From: Armatimonadota bacterium
GTDB taxonomy: Bacteria > Armatimonadota > UBA5829 > DTJY01
DNA length: 46,609 nt
Assembly: GCA_025358205.1 (NCBI GenBank)
Contig: JANYKG010000047.1
Span: 1 to 46,609 of the forward strand
Direction: 5' to 3'
Within the stretch, counting starts at the first letter, position 1. Each line of letters begins with the position of its first letter. Below the pieces are notes generated by a model, which saw only the letters and a program-made list of their open reading frames with translations, searched no databases and was not told the DNA's origin. Positions 11,676-20,168 of the stretch are shown here, piece after piece. A program made the translations under genes and the position numbers.

Positions 11676-12047
11676 ATGGAAGACTTGCAGTCCACAATCG
11701 CAAAAGCTCAGTCAGGCGATCTGGATGCCTATGGACAACTGGTTCGAGGCTTCCAGGGTATGGCCTGCGGATACGCGTATTCCATCCTCGGCGATTTCCA
11801 CCTCGCCGAGGACGCCGCGCAGGATGCGTTCATCCAGGCCTACCGAGAGCTTGGCAGCCTTCGCGAGCTGGGCGCGGCGACAGGAAACAGTGCTGGAGCG
11901 GTGACTGTAAGATTTACGCCTGCTGCGTGGAACAGCGCAGCCTCGATTCCTGCAGTGAGTGCGGCGATTTTCCGTGCGCTGAGTTGGAGAAGTGGGCGAC
12001 CGAATACCCCAGCCACGCTGCGCCATTCGAGAGGCTCAAACAAATGA
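11676..12047 (+). pseudogene. Truncated ECF-type sigma-70 factor remnant
   Basis: From ATG 11676 (GAGGG 6 nt upstream) the protein is a clear sigma-70 region 2: YGQLVRGFQGMACGYAYSIL, then LAEDAAQDAFIQAYREL, the core-binding and -10 recognition helices. Homology stops at about LRELGA (near base 11875). The frame then runs to 12047 through sequence with no sigma region 4, and that sequence is really the out-of-frame tail of a DUF3795 gene. Intact ECF factors have about 180 residues and a C-terminal HTH, both missing here. The product, if made, would be a region-2 fragment of about 65 meaningful residues. A deletion fusing two genes is the simplest explanation. Confidence 0.7.
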
Positions 12048-12061
12048 GGGAGAAGCTGTGA
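11884..12061 (+). pseudogene. 3' fragment of a DUF3795 (Cys-rich) gene
   Basis: In the frame ending at TGA 12059-12061, the codons read CKIYACCVEQ, SCSECGDFPCAELEKW and then FERLKQMREKL. This matches the C-terminal half of DUF3795 proteins, small cysteine-rich proteins with a C-x2-C...C-x2-C pattern and a final CDDYPC-EKL-like motif. The N-terminal half (the usual CGLDC motif) is absent and replaced by sigma-factor sequence in another frame. Its stop overlaps the GTG start of the following peptidase gene by three bases (GTGA), suggesting the intact ancestor was translationally coupled to that gene. Confidence 0.65.
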
Positions 12062-12882
12062 AGATTTACATCATGACTGATTTGGAAGGTGTGGCCGGAG
12101 TCATTGACTCGGAAAACTGGTGCTCGCCCGAGGGCAGGTACTACGAGACCGCGAAGGAGCTTCTGACCCGAGAGGTCAACGCCGCGGTGAACGGCTTCTT
12201 TGACGGCGGTGCGGAGGAGATCGTGGTCGCGGATGGGCACGGGCCCGGCGCCATGAACGGCCTGCTGCTCGACCCGAGGGCGCAGCTCATGCGAGGCTGG
12301 CCCGAAGGCTTTCCCCTAGAGTTGGATGAGTCATATGATGCCGTCGCCTGGATCGGGCAGCACGCAAAGGCCGGTACGGAGTACGCGCACCTTGCCCATA
12401 CCCAGAACTTCGGAATGCTCGATTACTCCATCAACGGCATATCGGTCGGTGAGTTCGGGCAGGTGGCGTTCTGCGCAATGGAATTGGGCGTGCGGCCGCT
12501 CTTCGGATCGGGCGACCTGGCTTTCACCGCCGAAGCCGAGACGCTGTCTCCCGGCATCGAGACCGTCGCGGTGAAGTACGGTACAACACCGGGAACCGGG
12601 GCGACGTGTACCGCCGAGGAATACCGTGGACGCAACAAGGCGGCGGTTCATCTCTCTCCCGAATCATCTCGTCAGCAAATCTACGAAGGCGCCTTGCGGG
12701 CGATCACCCAGGTCCGCGAAGGCACACAGATCGGACTACCAAGTCTGAAGCCGCCCTATGAGGCATCCGTGGAGCGCCGACCCGCCGCCGACAAACCGGC
12801 CAGTTCGTCGTCTGCCACACATGAGTCGAGCATCAGCGAACTGATCAACATATCCCTGGGCATCAAGGGGCCAAAGCCCTGA
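12058..12882 (+). CDS. M55 family D-aminopeptidase (DppA-like)
   Basis: A 274-residue protein with the M55 zinc ligands in their expected places: Asp8 and Glu10 (TDLEGVAG), His61 (ADGHGPG), His102 (GQHAKAGTEYAHLAH) and Glu132 (NGISVGEFGQ). These enzymes cleave D-Ala-containing dipeptides or other N-terminal D-residues and form decameric rings in Bacillus DppA. The start is GTG 12058, preceded by GAGGGAGAAG; an in-frame upstream ATG at 11992 lies within the DUF3795 remnant and is rejected. The GTGA overlap ties it to that remnant. The aminotransferase gene follows after 29 nt. A role in recycling peptidoglycan D-amino acids is plausible but inferred. Confidence 0.92.
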   Translation: MKIYIMTDLEGVAGVIDSENWCSPEGRYYETAKELLTREVNAAVNGFFDGGAEEIVVADGHGPGAMNGLLLDPRAQLMRGWPEGFPLELDESYDAVAWIGQHAKAGTEYAHLAHTQNFGMLDYSINGISVGEFGQVAFCAMELGVRPLFGSGDLAFTAEAETLSPGIETVAVKYGTTPGTGATCTAEEYRGRNKAAVHLSPESSRQQIYEGALRAITQVREGTQIGLPSLKPPYEASVERRPAADKPASSSSATHESSISELINISLGIKGPKP

Positions 12883-12911
12883 CCCCGTAGTCCCATTATG
12901 GAGAAGAAACG

Positions 12912-14213
12912 ATGAAGAACCTTAACCTCACCAAGTCAATGCAGCTATACGCGGAGGCGGCAGAACTCATCCCGTCTGCCAGCCAGACCATGAGCAAGCG
13001 GCCTCAGGCGTTCGTCATGGGCGCGATGCCCATCTACATCGAGCGCGCGGAGGGCTGCCGAATCTGGGACGTGGACGGCAACGAGTACGTTGACTTCATC
13101 GGCTCGCTCGGCCCCATCACGCTGGGCTACTGCTATCCCGCCGTTGACGAGGCCGTGAAGCAGCAGTTGGCGAAGGGCACCATCTACTCCATGCTCAGTC
13201 CGCTTGAGGTGGAGGCCGCGCGCGCCATCACCGAGGTCATCCCGTGCGCCGAGATGGTGCGGTTCCTGAAGACCGGCGCGGAGGGCACATCCGCCGCCGC
13301 CCGCATCGCACGTGGATACACCGGCAAGGAGTTGATCGTCAATCAGGGCTATCACGGCTGGCTGGATACGTGGGCGGCAGAACGCGCAAACGCCGTCGGT
13401 ACGCCCGGGTCTATGAAGGAATCCATAACAAGTTTCGCGTTTGGCGCGTTCGAGGGCGATAGGTGCTTGGATGCCGTGCTGAACCGCCACAAGGGCGAGG
13501 TCGCGTGCGTGTTCATGGAGCCGGTATCCTACGCGAACACCGACACCGGTGACTTCCTGCGCTGGTGCCGTGAACTTGCGGACAAGCACAACACGCTGCT
13601 CGTCTTCGATGAGATAGTTTCCGGCTTCAGAGTTGCACTCGGCGGCGCGCAGGAGCGCTTCGGCGTCACCCCGGACATCGCCGTTTTCGCGAAGGGGATA
13701 TCGAACGGCCTGCCGATTTCCGCGATCGCCGGCAAGCGAGAAGTCATGAAAAAGGCGGAAGACCTGATTATTTCCTCCACCTACGGCGGTGAGACCCTAT
13801 CCCTGGCCGCGACGGTCGCCAGTATATACGAGTACAGGAACAAGCCCGTTATCCCGCACCTTTGGGCGATGGGCGAACGGCTCATGTCCAGCATGAACGG
13901 CATCGCAGAGGAGATCGGGCTGGCACTGGAGTTTCGGGGTTGGCCGGTGATGAGTTCGTATAGCTTTGGCTACGAATCTGATATAAACCAGGACCTGACG
14001 ACGCTCCTCCTCCAGGAGATGGCGAAGCGTGGCGTCCTCCTGCGGCGCGGCGGGCTGAACTTCATCAACTACTCGCATAAGGCTGAGGATGTGGACTTCG
14101 CCCTGACCCAGGCCCGCGAAGTGCTTCCTATCCTGAAGAGTGCGCAGGCATCCGGCGCCATCAAGGACCTTCTCACCACCGCCGATGTGGCAGAAAGCAT
14201 TCGGAGGTTCTGA
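12912..14213 (+). CDS. Class III PLP-dependent aminotransferase (glutamate-1-semialdehyde aminomutase-like)
   Basis: A 433-residue fold-type I PLP enzyme. Visible family motifs are WDVDGNEYVDFIGSLGPITLG at the N-terminus, FLKTGAEGTSAAARIAR, NQGYHGW, LLVFDEIVSGFR (the aspartate that contacts the PLP ring nitrogen) and FAKGISNGLP with the Schiff-base lysine near residue 261. It resembles glutamate-1-semialdehyde aminomutases and the many related class III transaminases seen in sugar or secondary metabolism. No other haem biosynthesis gene is nearby, so hemL is not assigned. It follows the M55 peptidase on the same strand and converges on the sulfotransferase gene with only 7 nt between stop codons. 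Confidence 0.9.
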   Translation: MKNLNLTKSMQLYAEAAELIPSASQTMSKRPQAFVMGAMPIYIERAEGCRIWDVDGNEYVDFIGSLGPITLGYCYPAVDEAVKQQLAKGTIYSMLSPLEVEAARAITEVIPCAEMVRFLKTGAEGTSAAARIARGYTGKELIVNQGYHGWLDTWAAERANAVGTPGSMKESITSFAFGAFEGDRCLDAVLNRHKGEVACVFMEPVSYANTDTGDFLRWCRELADKHNTLLVFDEIVSGFRVALGGAQERFGVTPDIAVFAKGISNGLPISAIAGKREVMKKAEDLIISSTYGGETLSLAATVASIYEYRNKPVIPHLWAMGERLMSSMNGIAEEIGLALEFRGWPVMSSYSFGYESDINQDLTTLLLQEMAKRGVLLRRGGLNFINYSHKAEDVDFALTQAREVLPILKSAQASGAIKDLLTTADVAESIRRF

Positions 14214-14220
14214 GGCGGCG

Positions 14221-15429
14221 CTACCCTCGGACAGCCGTGGCGGCACGATCCTGTCTTGCTCGTGAGAGGGTAACTTCGGGGCAATCGGGAGCCAAGCCGT
14301 AGTACTCGTTGACGTAGTGAAATCGCTCCAGGATGTCCGTGGGAGTCAGACCGTATTGGCCCAGAGAGTAAGTGTGTTCACTGCGGTATGTGCATGACTT
14401 CACGTGTTCTTCCCTCAGGTGTTCGGCGAAGGCAGGGCTGATATCGAGGCGAAGACGCTCATATACGTCTCTAACGGTCCCAAGGGGGTTAGCTATCAGA
14501 TCGTCATAGCGGACAATTGCATGTCGGTTGTCCGGCCAATAGAAAAGGCGCTCCATCGGGTACCGATACCAGTGATCTGATATCCTCAGCACCTTGTCGC
14601 GGAAGGAGTATCTGCGCAGATCGTTGTCAAAGCAGCCGGTAGTGTAGTACATGTAGCTCAAGAAGGACGGTATAGCCTCTAGCGGGTCGCGCACATTGCA
14701 GATCACCTTCGCGTCTGGAAAATACTCGTCGAGCGCGTCAATTTTGGAGGTGAAGGCAGGGTTTTTCGACAGGAAGCGCTTGTTTGGGCCGTGGACGTAC
14801 AAGTGCCGCTGAACGCATCGGCGGTAGAAGGACATGATGCGCTGCCTGTCCGCTGGAGGCATTGCGCTGTCGAAGTGAACAATGTGCCAGATGGCCTGTG
14901 GGAACGGAAACAGGTGTACCAGGAATATGCTCGAAAACAGCGGAAGCAGCAGCAGTTCGTCTTCCTCCGGCTGGAAGAGGCTGATCTTGTGAATCTTGCT
15001 TCCACGGGCGAACACTCGCTTGTCGAAAGCGCGGACCAACCTGTACCCGAAGCCGCCGAGCCAGTGGTCGAGGGTTGCCAGTGCCATGAGGAGTTTTCGC
15101 TCAGTGATCGAAGGCGCGAGGAGCATCTCCCACAACTGCATGGTGGTGTAGTTCTCAGTGTCCCGTGCGAGCATCCGATGAAGGAACGTAGTTCCGCTGC
15201 GTGGTAATCCAAGGATGAACACCGGGGCGCGAACTATGACTTGGCGGTATTTTCTGAAGAGAATCTCATCCAGGAGGAAACCAAGCCAATGACAAATCTG
15301 CAGGAGGAGCAAGAGAGGGATGACAATCGAGACGATGCCCACTCGCTTGAGAGTAGGCCGGGCATGCGTGCCTCTGCTGTGAAACAGCGTCAGCCACAGT
15401 AGTCGAAGGTATTGCCTGAAACCAGACAT
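14221..15429 (-). CDS. Membrane-associated sulfotransferase family protein
   Basis: A 402-residue protein with one N-terminal hydrophobic helix (about residues 30-52) and a cytosolic-type sulfotransferase domain. FILGLPRSGTTFLHRML (residues 71-87) is the 5'-phosphosulfate-binding loop for PAPS, and FLSKNPAFTSKIDALDEYFPDAKVICNVRDP is the 3'-phosphate-binding region. It would transfer sulfate from PAPS to a hydroxyl or amine group on a glycan, lipid or small molecule; the acceptor is unknown. The start at 15429 has AAGGGGAC upstream; longer in-frame starts run into AT-rich intergenic DNA. It lies divergent from rubrerythrin and convergent with the aminotransferase. Confidence 0.88.
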   Translation of the reverse strand: MSGFRQYLRLLWLTLFHSRGTHARPTLKRVGIVSIVIPLLLLLQICHWLGFLLDEILFRKYRQVIVRAPVFILGLPRSGTTFLHRMLARDTENYTTMQLWEMLLAPSITERKLLMALATLDHWLGGFGYRLVRAFDKRVFARGSKIHKISLFQPEEDELLLLPLFSSIFLVHLFPFPQAIWHIVHFDSAMPPADRQRIMSFYRRCVQRHLYVHGPNKRFLSKNPAFTSKIDALDEYFPDAKVICNVRDPLEAIPSFLSYMYYTTGCFDNDLRRYSFRDKVLRISDHWYRYPMERLFYWPDNRHAIVRYDDLIANPLGTVRDVYERLRLDISPAFAEHLREEHVKSCTYRSEHTYSLGQYGLTPTDILERFHYVNEYYGLAPDCPEVTLSRARQDRAATAVRG

Positions 15430-15522
15430 CTTGTCCCCTTCAGAGTGAACCGCCACATTTATTCTAAGCTTCCATCGGGCATCCGTCAAGTCCGCGATGG
15501 ATTTGGGTAGCCAATATTGAGG

Positions 15523-15550
15523 TTTTGAGGCATTTGGTTTTGGATATACT
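15523..15550 (+). promoter_or_regulatory. Candidate promoter of the rubrerythrin gene
   Basis: TATACT at 15545-15550 matches five of six -10 positions. The best -35 is TTTTGA at 15523-15528 with a 16-nt spacer, which is weak; TTGAGG at 15517 has too long a spacer. The box lies 44 nt before the start codon. Confidence 0.4.
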
Positions 15551-15594
15551 ACTGTTGAGCTAGTTTGACCAACGAAAGGAGAACGCACGACACC

Positions 15595-16098
15595 ATGAAG
15601 AAGATGACAGAAGAGAATGTTAAGGGCGCATACGCCGGCGAGAGCCAGGCGCACGTGAAGTATGCCGTGTTTTCAGAGAAAGCCAAGCTGGAGAACCTGC
15701 CGAACATAGGTCGGCTCTTCGCCGCAGCATCATACGCGGAGCAGGTGCATGCCACGGCGCATCTCAGAGTGCTGAAGGGCATAGGGTCTACAGTAGAGAA
15801 CCTCGGCGGCGCGATAGAGGGCGAGGCCTTTGAGGTGGCGGAGATGTACCCGGCGTTCATAGCGGTCGCCGAAGCGCAGGGCGAGCCGTCCGCAAAGACG
15901 AGTTTTTCCCGCGCGATGGAGGCGGAAAAGGTTCACCACGATCTGTATGCCAAGTCCAGAGAGGCTGCTGCTGCCGGCAAGGACGCTGATCTGGCCGACA
16001 TATGGGTGTGTTCGGGATGCGGTTGGACCGGTGAAGGCGAGGCTCCCGACAAGTGCCCGCTCTGCGGCGCGCTGCAGTCCATGCTGATCAAGTTCTAG
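15595..16098 (+). CDS. Rubrerythrin
   Basis: A 167-residue protein with a ferritin-like di-iron domain (ENVKGAYAGESQAHVKY and AEQVHATAHL, then EVAEMYPAFIAVAEAQGE and EAEKVHHDLY) followed by a C-terminal rubredoxin-like knuckle (VCSGCGWTGEG, CPLCGA). Rubrerythrins reduce hydrogen peroxide in the cytoplasm of anaerobic and microaerophilic bacteria, taking electrons through the rubredoxin centre. The start ATG 15595 has AAAGGAG upstream at a longer than usual spacing (13 nt); TTG 15565 is the alternative but precedes that site. Its presence suggests an anaerobic or oxygen-limited habitat. The gene stands alone. Confidence 0.95.
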   Translation: MKKMTEENVKGAYAGESQAHVKYAVFSEKAKLENLPNIGRLFAAASYAEQVHATAHLRVLKGIGSTVENLGGAIEGEAFEVAEMYPAFIAVAEAQGEPSAKTSFSRAMEAEKVHHDLYAKSREAAAAGKDADLADIWVCSGCGWTGEGEAPDKCPLCGALQSMLIKF

Positions 16099-16112
16099 AA
16101 AGACAAATAGTC

Positions 16113-16196
16113 TATAAGGAACCCAGGAATTCAAGAAGGGGAGTCGGCCGCATCGTCAGGCCGCAAACATCTTCCTGTCTTCCTGGTTTCCTTATA
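16113..16196. repeat. Imperfect 26-nt inverted repeat between convergent genes
   Basis: Arms at 16113-16138 (TATAAGGAACCCAGGAATTC onward) and 16171-16196 (ending CTGGTTTCCTTATA) pair with a few mismatches around a 32-nt GC-rich centre. The arm motif GGAAACCAGGAA is shared with the element at 5773-5902. Located just after the rubrerythrin stop and before the stop of the opposite-strand gene, it could serve as a terminator for both. Confidence 0.65.
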
Positions 16197-16237
16197 AATA
16201 TTCTCTCCGTGAAATCCGCGTTCACAGTCGCTGCAAA

Positions 16238-17494
16238 CTAGAGTACGCGTATGATGCGTGCCTCGCCGGGGGCGAGCTTCACTTCGAGTTCCTTCGCGGC
16301 GCTGTTCCACCTTACCGTGCCCAGCGATTTGCCGGGGCCTATACGCCCAGCGTCTGCAACCAATGAGCCGTGATTCAGTGTGAGGCTGACTTGCCCCGGC
16401 TTGTCCCAGTCGCGGTTGACCACCATCAGAACAGGCTTGTTCTCCCTGTCCACGAACCGCCCGATCACGATCTGATCGCCTTCCGCGGATGATATCAGGT
16501 CGTCCGGCGCAAAGCCCTTTGCGCGCAGAGGCACCTTGCCAAGATGCGTTACAGAGACCGATGTCAGACCCATCAGCAGCGGACCGAGACGCTTGAGCTT
16601 TGGGTTGATTTCCGATACCGAGGCATACTGCGGACCCGGTTTTCCGTCAGGCAGGATCACGCCCAGGTAGTGCCACGCTTCCGGTTTGTCCGGGAAGCCT
16701 GCCGACCAGTATGGGAAGTACCAGATGGATTTCGCACCGTAGACCAGCGAAGTATTCACCTGCCAGTACATCTGGTTCAGCGTCGGCGGACGGTACCGTG
16801 TCGCATCCTGAAGCGCCTGGATGATCACCCACATAGGGATGCCCGCCTTCAGGCTGTCCTGGCGAACCACCTCCAGGTTGGCGATAAAGTTGTTCCGCTC
16901 GCCCTTTCTCAGGAACGAATAGTGATCATAGCTCAACATCAGCGGGTGGACAGTTTTCACGAAGTCGCCGACATAGGCATCGTAATTATCGAACTCGATC
17001 TGGTGGGGGCCGCCGTAGTTTGGATACAGGTTGATGTAGGGCAGCCGCTTGGGATCGTTCTCGCGCAGGTAGGAGTGAACCTCGGTCATCAGGCGGTAGT
17101 TTGCAGGCGAGGGTTCATCCCTGATGAAGTAGCCGTAAAGCGCGGGATGGTCCTTGTAGTCGGCAATCATGGCAGCCAGCGCGCTCTTATCCTGGTCGGT
17201 TTGTGGGTCCAGATGTATTCGGTTGTCTCGAACGATCAGTCGAATTCCATGCTTTCTGCATATGTCCAGTGTCTTGATATTCGATGCAGGATCGTCACAT
17301 TCCCTGGGTCCCGGTCCGGTCAGCAGCGTGAATCCTGCTGCGGCCATCTGGGCGAACGTGTCATCCGTAATATAAGCCGGTCCAGGGGCTATCCAGCCAC
17401 CGATTTCGAACTTATCCTGAGTCCAATACGTCTTAGCGGGTGATGATGTCATAGCGGTCAGCATCAGCGCCATGCAGAGCAGCGCATTTCGCAC
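16238..17494 (-). CDS. Secreted TIM-barrel glycoside hydrolase-like protein
   Basis: A 418-residue protein with a signal peptide (residues 1 to about 20, MRNALLCMALMLTAMTSSPA). Features of a hydrolase-like barrel follow: GGWIAPGPAYI, then YGYFIRDEPSPANYRLM (the DEP motif is where such barrels carry an acid/base glutamate), PYINLYPNYGG, MWVIIQALQD and SIWYFPYWS. A C-terminal beta domain (residues about 330-418) looks like the sandwich found after GH barrels. I do not recognise a numbered GH family. GTG 17494 is the start, with AAGGAGGAG about 7 nt upstream. It is an isolated unit among other predicted glycan-processing genes. Confidence 0.75.
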   Translation of the reverse strand: MRNALLCMALMLTAMTSSPAKTYWTQDKFEIGGWIAPGPAYITDDTFAQMAAAGFTLLTGPGPRECDDPASNIKTLDICRKHGIRLIVRDNRIHLDPQTDQDKSALAAMIADYKDHPALYGYFIRDEPSPANYRLMTEVHSYLRENDPKRLPYINLYPNYGGPHQIEFDNYDAYVGDFVKTVHPLMLSYDHYSFLRKGERNNFIANLEVVRQDSLKAGIPMWVIIQALQDATRYRPPTLNQMYWQVNTSLVYGAKSIWYFPYWSAGFPDKPEAWHYLGVILPDGKPGPQYASVSEINPKLKRLGPLLMGLTSVSVTHLGKVPLRAKGFAPDDLISSAEGDQIVIGRFVDRENKPVLMVVNRDWDKPGQVSLTLNHGSLVADAGRIGPGKSLGTVRWNSAAKELEVKLAPGEARIIRVL

Positions 17495-17814
17495 GATGTT
17501 CTCCTCCTTAGAAAATGCAGAGCATTAGCGATATCCATCAGCGTGTGTAGTTCTACATCAGCATAGCGGACGGATGGGAGTATGTCAAATTGTGTTGGAA
17601 TCACAACTCCTTCAGAATCGTCTGAATATTAGGAACAGCATGCACTATGAGTTGGCACGTAAGGTGATCTGTATTGGCTGAAGTTCAAACACGCCTCGTT
17701 GTTTGTAACATGACGCAGGAAGTATGATTTTGCTGATGGAAACCCTGGGTATAACGTTACGGAACTGCATTGGCAAACATACTGTAAGTTGTTCATAAGG
17801 CTAGAGGCTGGCAT
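17495..17814. other. 320-nt divergent intergenic region
   Basis: Lies between the secreted barrel protein (-) and the acetyltransferase-like gene (+), so both promoters should be here. The DNA is AT-richer than its neighbours. GGGTATAACGTTACGG at about 17747 contains TATAAC, a possible -10 box for the plus strand, but no well-spaced -35 box is present. No repeat family or RNA structure is recognised. Confidence 0.4.
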
Positions 17815-18972
17815 TTGAGTACTGTGAAAAAACACAATGGATTACATAATGACGGTCCTGCAACAGAAGCGCCTGCAGCGCCGAAGCCGAAATCGCATAG
17901 GTTGATTTCACTGGATGCCTTCAGGGGTCTGACCATCGTCGGCATGCTTTTGGTGAACGATGCGGCAATGGATACCGCGACTCCCAAGCATCTGATGCAC
18001 GCGCCCTGGAATCAGGGGATAACGTTTGCAGACATGGTGTTTCCGTGGTTCCTGTTCATTGCCGGAATAGCAATCCCGTTTTCGAAGGCTTCGCAGCGCA
18101 AGAAAGGGATGTCCTCGGCAAGCGGCATATGGAAGGCTCTGAACCGTTGCATCATACTTGTACTGCTGGGGTGTTTGTTGGATTCCAGCATGGTCAAGCG
18201 GCCTATTTTCGATCTGGGAGTGCTCCAGTTGATCGGTCTGGCTTACCTGCTGGGCACAATACTTTATGAGTTGCCGGGGTGGTTGCGGTACAGCGTGGCC
18301 GGTCTGCTGCTACTGGGCCACTGGTGGCTGCTCAAGTTTGTTGAGTATCCTGGTGGGCACGCGGGGATCTTGCTGGAAAACCAGAACATTGTGGACTATA
18401 TCAACCGGACTTATCTGCGGACATGGGGTCTCTGGGGTGTGCTGTCAGTTATTCCCACGACAGCCCTGGTTATCGTGGGAACAGGCATAGGCGATCTGTT
18501 CCGTCGTGATGGAATGTCTGGCTCTAAGAAGACGCTCTGGGTGATATTCACCGGTGTTCTGCTGAGCATGATCGGTTGGTTTTGGAGTCAGAATCTTCCA
18601 TTTAACAAACCGTTGTGGACTGCCTCGTATATCATCGAAGCGGCCGGATTAGGTTGCCTTGTGCTGGCAGTATTTTACTGGATAGTGGACGTGAAAGGGA
18701 TTAGCATAATAGTGTTCCCTTTGGTGGTGTTCGGCATGAATGCAATAGCGGCGTATCTGGCTCCGATTCTCACCAAGATACTTATCCTGCAGGAATGGAC
18801 GGTGCGTATGTCGGATGGAAACCGCGTTTCTTTGATTGACGCTGCGCTCAAGGCCTGCGTGCATTCATATGGTAGGATTAACGGTGGATGGGTCTACACA
18901 GGCGGCTACATTGCGGTCTGGTGGCTGGTGATGCTGCACCTGTACCGTAAGAAGATATTTTTCAAGGTTTGA
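17815..18972 (+). CDS. HGSNAT/DUF5009-like multi-pass membrane acyltransferase
   Basis: A 385-residue membrane protein. It has a short hydrophilic N-terminus, then RLISLDAFRGLTIVGMLLVN, the signature of the heparan-alpha-glucosaminide N-acetyltransferase (HGSNAT)/DUF5009 family, and HAPWNQGITFADMVFPWFLF with the conserved Asp-Pro-like loop. Roughly ten transmembrane helices follow. HGSNAT moves an acetyl group from cytosolic acetyl-CoA across the membrane onto a terminal glucosamine; bacterial relatives are presumed to acetylate exported or imported sugars. The start is TTG 17815 with AGAGG 7 nt upstream. The heparinase gene two genes downstream fits a glycosaminoglycan-like substrate, but this link is inference. 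Confidence 0.85.
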   Translation: MSTVKKHNGLHNDGPATEAPAAPKPKSHRLISLDAFRGLTIVGMLLVNDAAMDTATPKHLMHAPWNQGITFADMVFPWFLFIAGIAIPFSKASQRKKGMSSASGIWKALNRCIILVLLGCLLDSSMVKRPIFDLGVLQLIGLAYLLGTILYELPGWLRYSVAGLLLLGHWWLLKFVEYPGGHAGILLENQNIVDYINRTYLRTWGLWGVLSVIPTTALVIVGTGIGDLFRRDGMSGSKKTLWVIFTGVLLSMIGWFWSQNLPFNKPLWTASYIIEAAGLGCLVLAVFYWIVDVKGISIIVFPLVVFGMNAIAAYLAPILTKILILQEWTVRMSDGNRVSLIDAALKACVHSYGRINGGWVYTGGYIAVWWLVMLHLYRKKIFFKV

Positions 18973-19035
18973 ATACACCTGCCCAGATAGTCTGCAAGCA
19001 GGATGCGCGCGGTGCATGGAAAGAGGAGTGGAAAA

Positions 19036-20052
19036 ATGAAGCGACTTCTCATTGCAATTGCAGTCGGATTGACTGTCGCAGCTTCCGGAGCCTACGAAGG
19101 TGGTTCCGGCGGTCCTTATCCATACCTGGGCGACAACTTCAGGGCATTTGTACAGGACTCCTATACCGAAGCGCACAGCGGAAGCCCCGGCGATTTCTAC
19201 GAATGGTTTGGCACTGTGTTTACGGAGCGAGCGCCTGAATTCGCAGGCGTCTACGAGAGAGACCTTCCGCGTTTCTTGGATGCCGAGAAAAATCGCATTG
19301 ACGCCATCCAGACCCCTTATGCTAAAACTGCTGAGGAGATCAGGGTCGGCAGGTATCTACATCAGGTCGTGAAAAAGACCTTGCTCAAATTCAGTCTGGA
19401 CCGTGGATTTGAGTTCTATGCTGCCGAGCGGTTGGGTGAGCGCCAGTGTCTGCTGCAGTCCGTGCTGATTGCCGGGCTTCTCCAGCAGATGGATATACAT
19501 GCCGGGGTCGTCATGGTCTATCGCAACATACAGGGCGATTATAGTTTCAACGGGCACGTAGCTGTCTTGATGAAACTGAGTAACGGCAAAGACATAATCG
19601 TTGATGCGTCCGACCCGATACCGTTTGTTAAGCACCAGGGGATTCTGGCGCAGACAACACAATACGGTTACCTGACTCCAATCTATGCCAAGGACTCGTC
19701 TACGATTGTCGGCTACCGAACCAACTCCGGTCAGCAGGTCGAACCCTATGCAGTTGCCCCCCTGGATGTGGACTATGTGCGGTCTCAGTTCTATTATTAT
19801 CGAGGGGAACGAACTCCGGACGGCATCATTGCGCTCAAGCATACCAAGGCTGGACTGACGGCATCAGCTTACTTTCTGGAGAAAAGCGTGAGTCTCAGGT
19901 CGGCAAACTCCCTGGCGGTATACATGCTTGGCAGAGTCTACGCTGCTCAGGGCAAACGTCACGAAGCCAGAGTCGAATACAGAAAAGCATGGGCGCTGCA
20001 GAAAGCGTATGGATGGGTCCCACCAAGCATTCCTGAAGCTCTGCATGGATGA
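19036..20052 (+). CDS. Secreted transglutaminase-fold protein with C-terminal TPR-like repeat
   Basis: A 338-residue protein with a signal peptide (MKRLLIAIAVGLTVAASGA). The middle has the ordered Cys-His-Asp residues of a transglutaminase-like cysteine protease core: ERQCLLQSVLIAGLLQQMDI (Cys), FNGHVAVLMKL (His) and DIIVDASDP (Asp). The C-terminus, SLAVYMLGRVYAAQGKRHEARVEYRKAW, reads as one TPR motif. These folds usually act as peptidases, amidases or protein-linking enzymes outside the cytoplasm. ATG 19036 has GAGGAG 7 nt upstream and is preferred to an in-frame start at 19003. It lies 63 nt after the acyltransferase gene and may be cotranscribed with it. The fold call is moderate; the substrate is unknown. 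Confidence 0.75.
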   Translation: MKRLLIAIAVGLTVAASGAYEGGSGGPYPYLGDNFRAFVQDSYTEAHSGSPGDFYEWFGTVFTERAPEFAGVYERDLPRFLDAEKNRIDAIQTPYAKTAEEIRVGRYLHQVVKKTLLKFSLDRGFEFYAAERLGERQCLLQSVLIAGLLQQMDIHAGVVMVYRNIQGDYSFNGHVAVLMKLSNGKDIIVDASDPIPFVKHQGILAQTTQYGYLTPIYAKDSSTIVGYRTNSGQQVEPYAVAPLDVDYVRSQFYYYRGERTPDGIIALKHTKAGLTASAYFLEKSVSLRSANSLAVYMLGRVYAAQGKRHEARVEYRKAWALQKAYGWVPPSIPEALHG

Positions 20053-20111
20053 TTGTACCTCTCGATCTCCCGGTTCTTCCTTCATTCGTGAGAGGTAACA
20101 CCCAGTGCAGC

Positions 20112-20134
20112 GCCGAATAATATCCTTATTCGGC
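20112..20134. repeat. 9-bp hairpin upstream of the heparinase gene
   Basis: GCCGAATAA at 20112-20120 and TTATTCGGC at 20126-20134 form a perfect stem with a 5-nt loop. No T-run follows. A second, weaker stem (ACCTCTC near 20056 with GAGAGGT near 20090) precedes it. The location between two same-strand genes could attenuate transcription or mark an operon boundary. Confidence 0.5.
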
Positions 20135-20168
20135 CGATGGAATTCACTGCGAAGGAACAGATAACCAA

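Noticed and set aside
12912-14213. Naming the aminotransferase hemL
   Set aside because: Motifs fit the broader class III family and no tetrapyrrole gene is nearby; the usual aminomutase lysine motif GGGxPVGA is replaced by AKGISNGLP.
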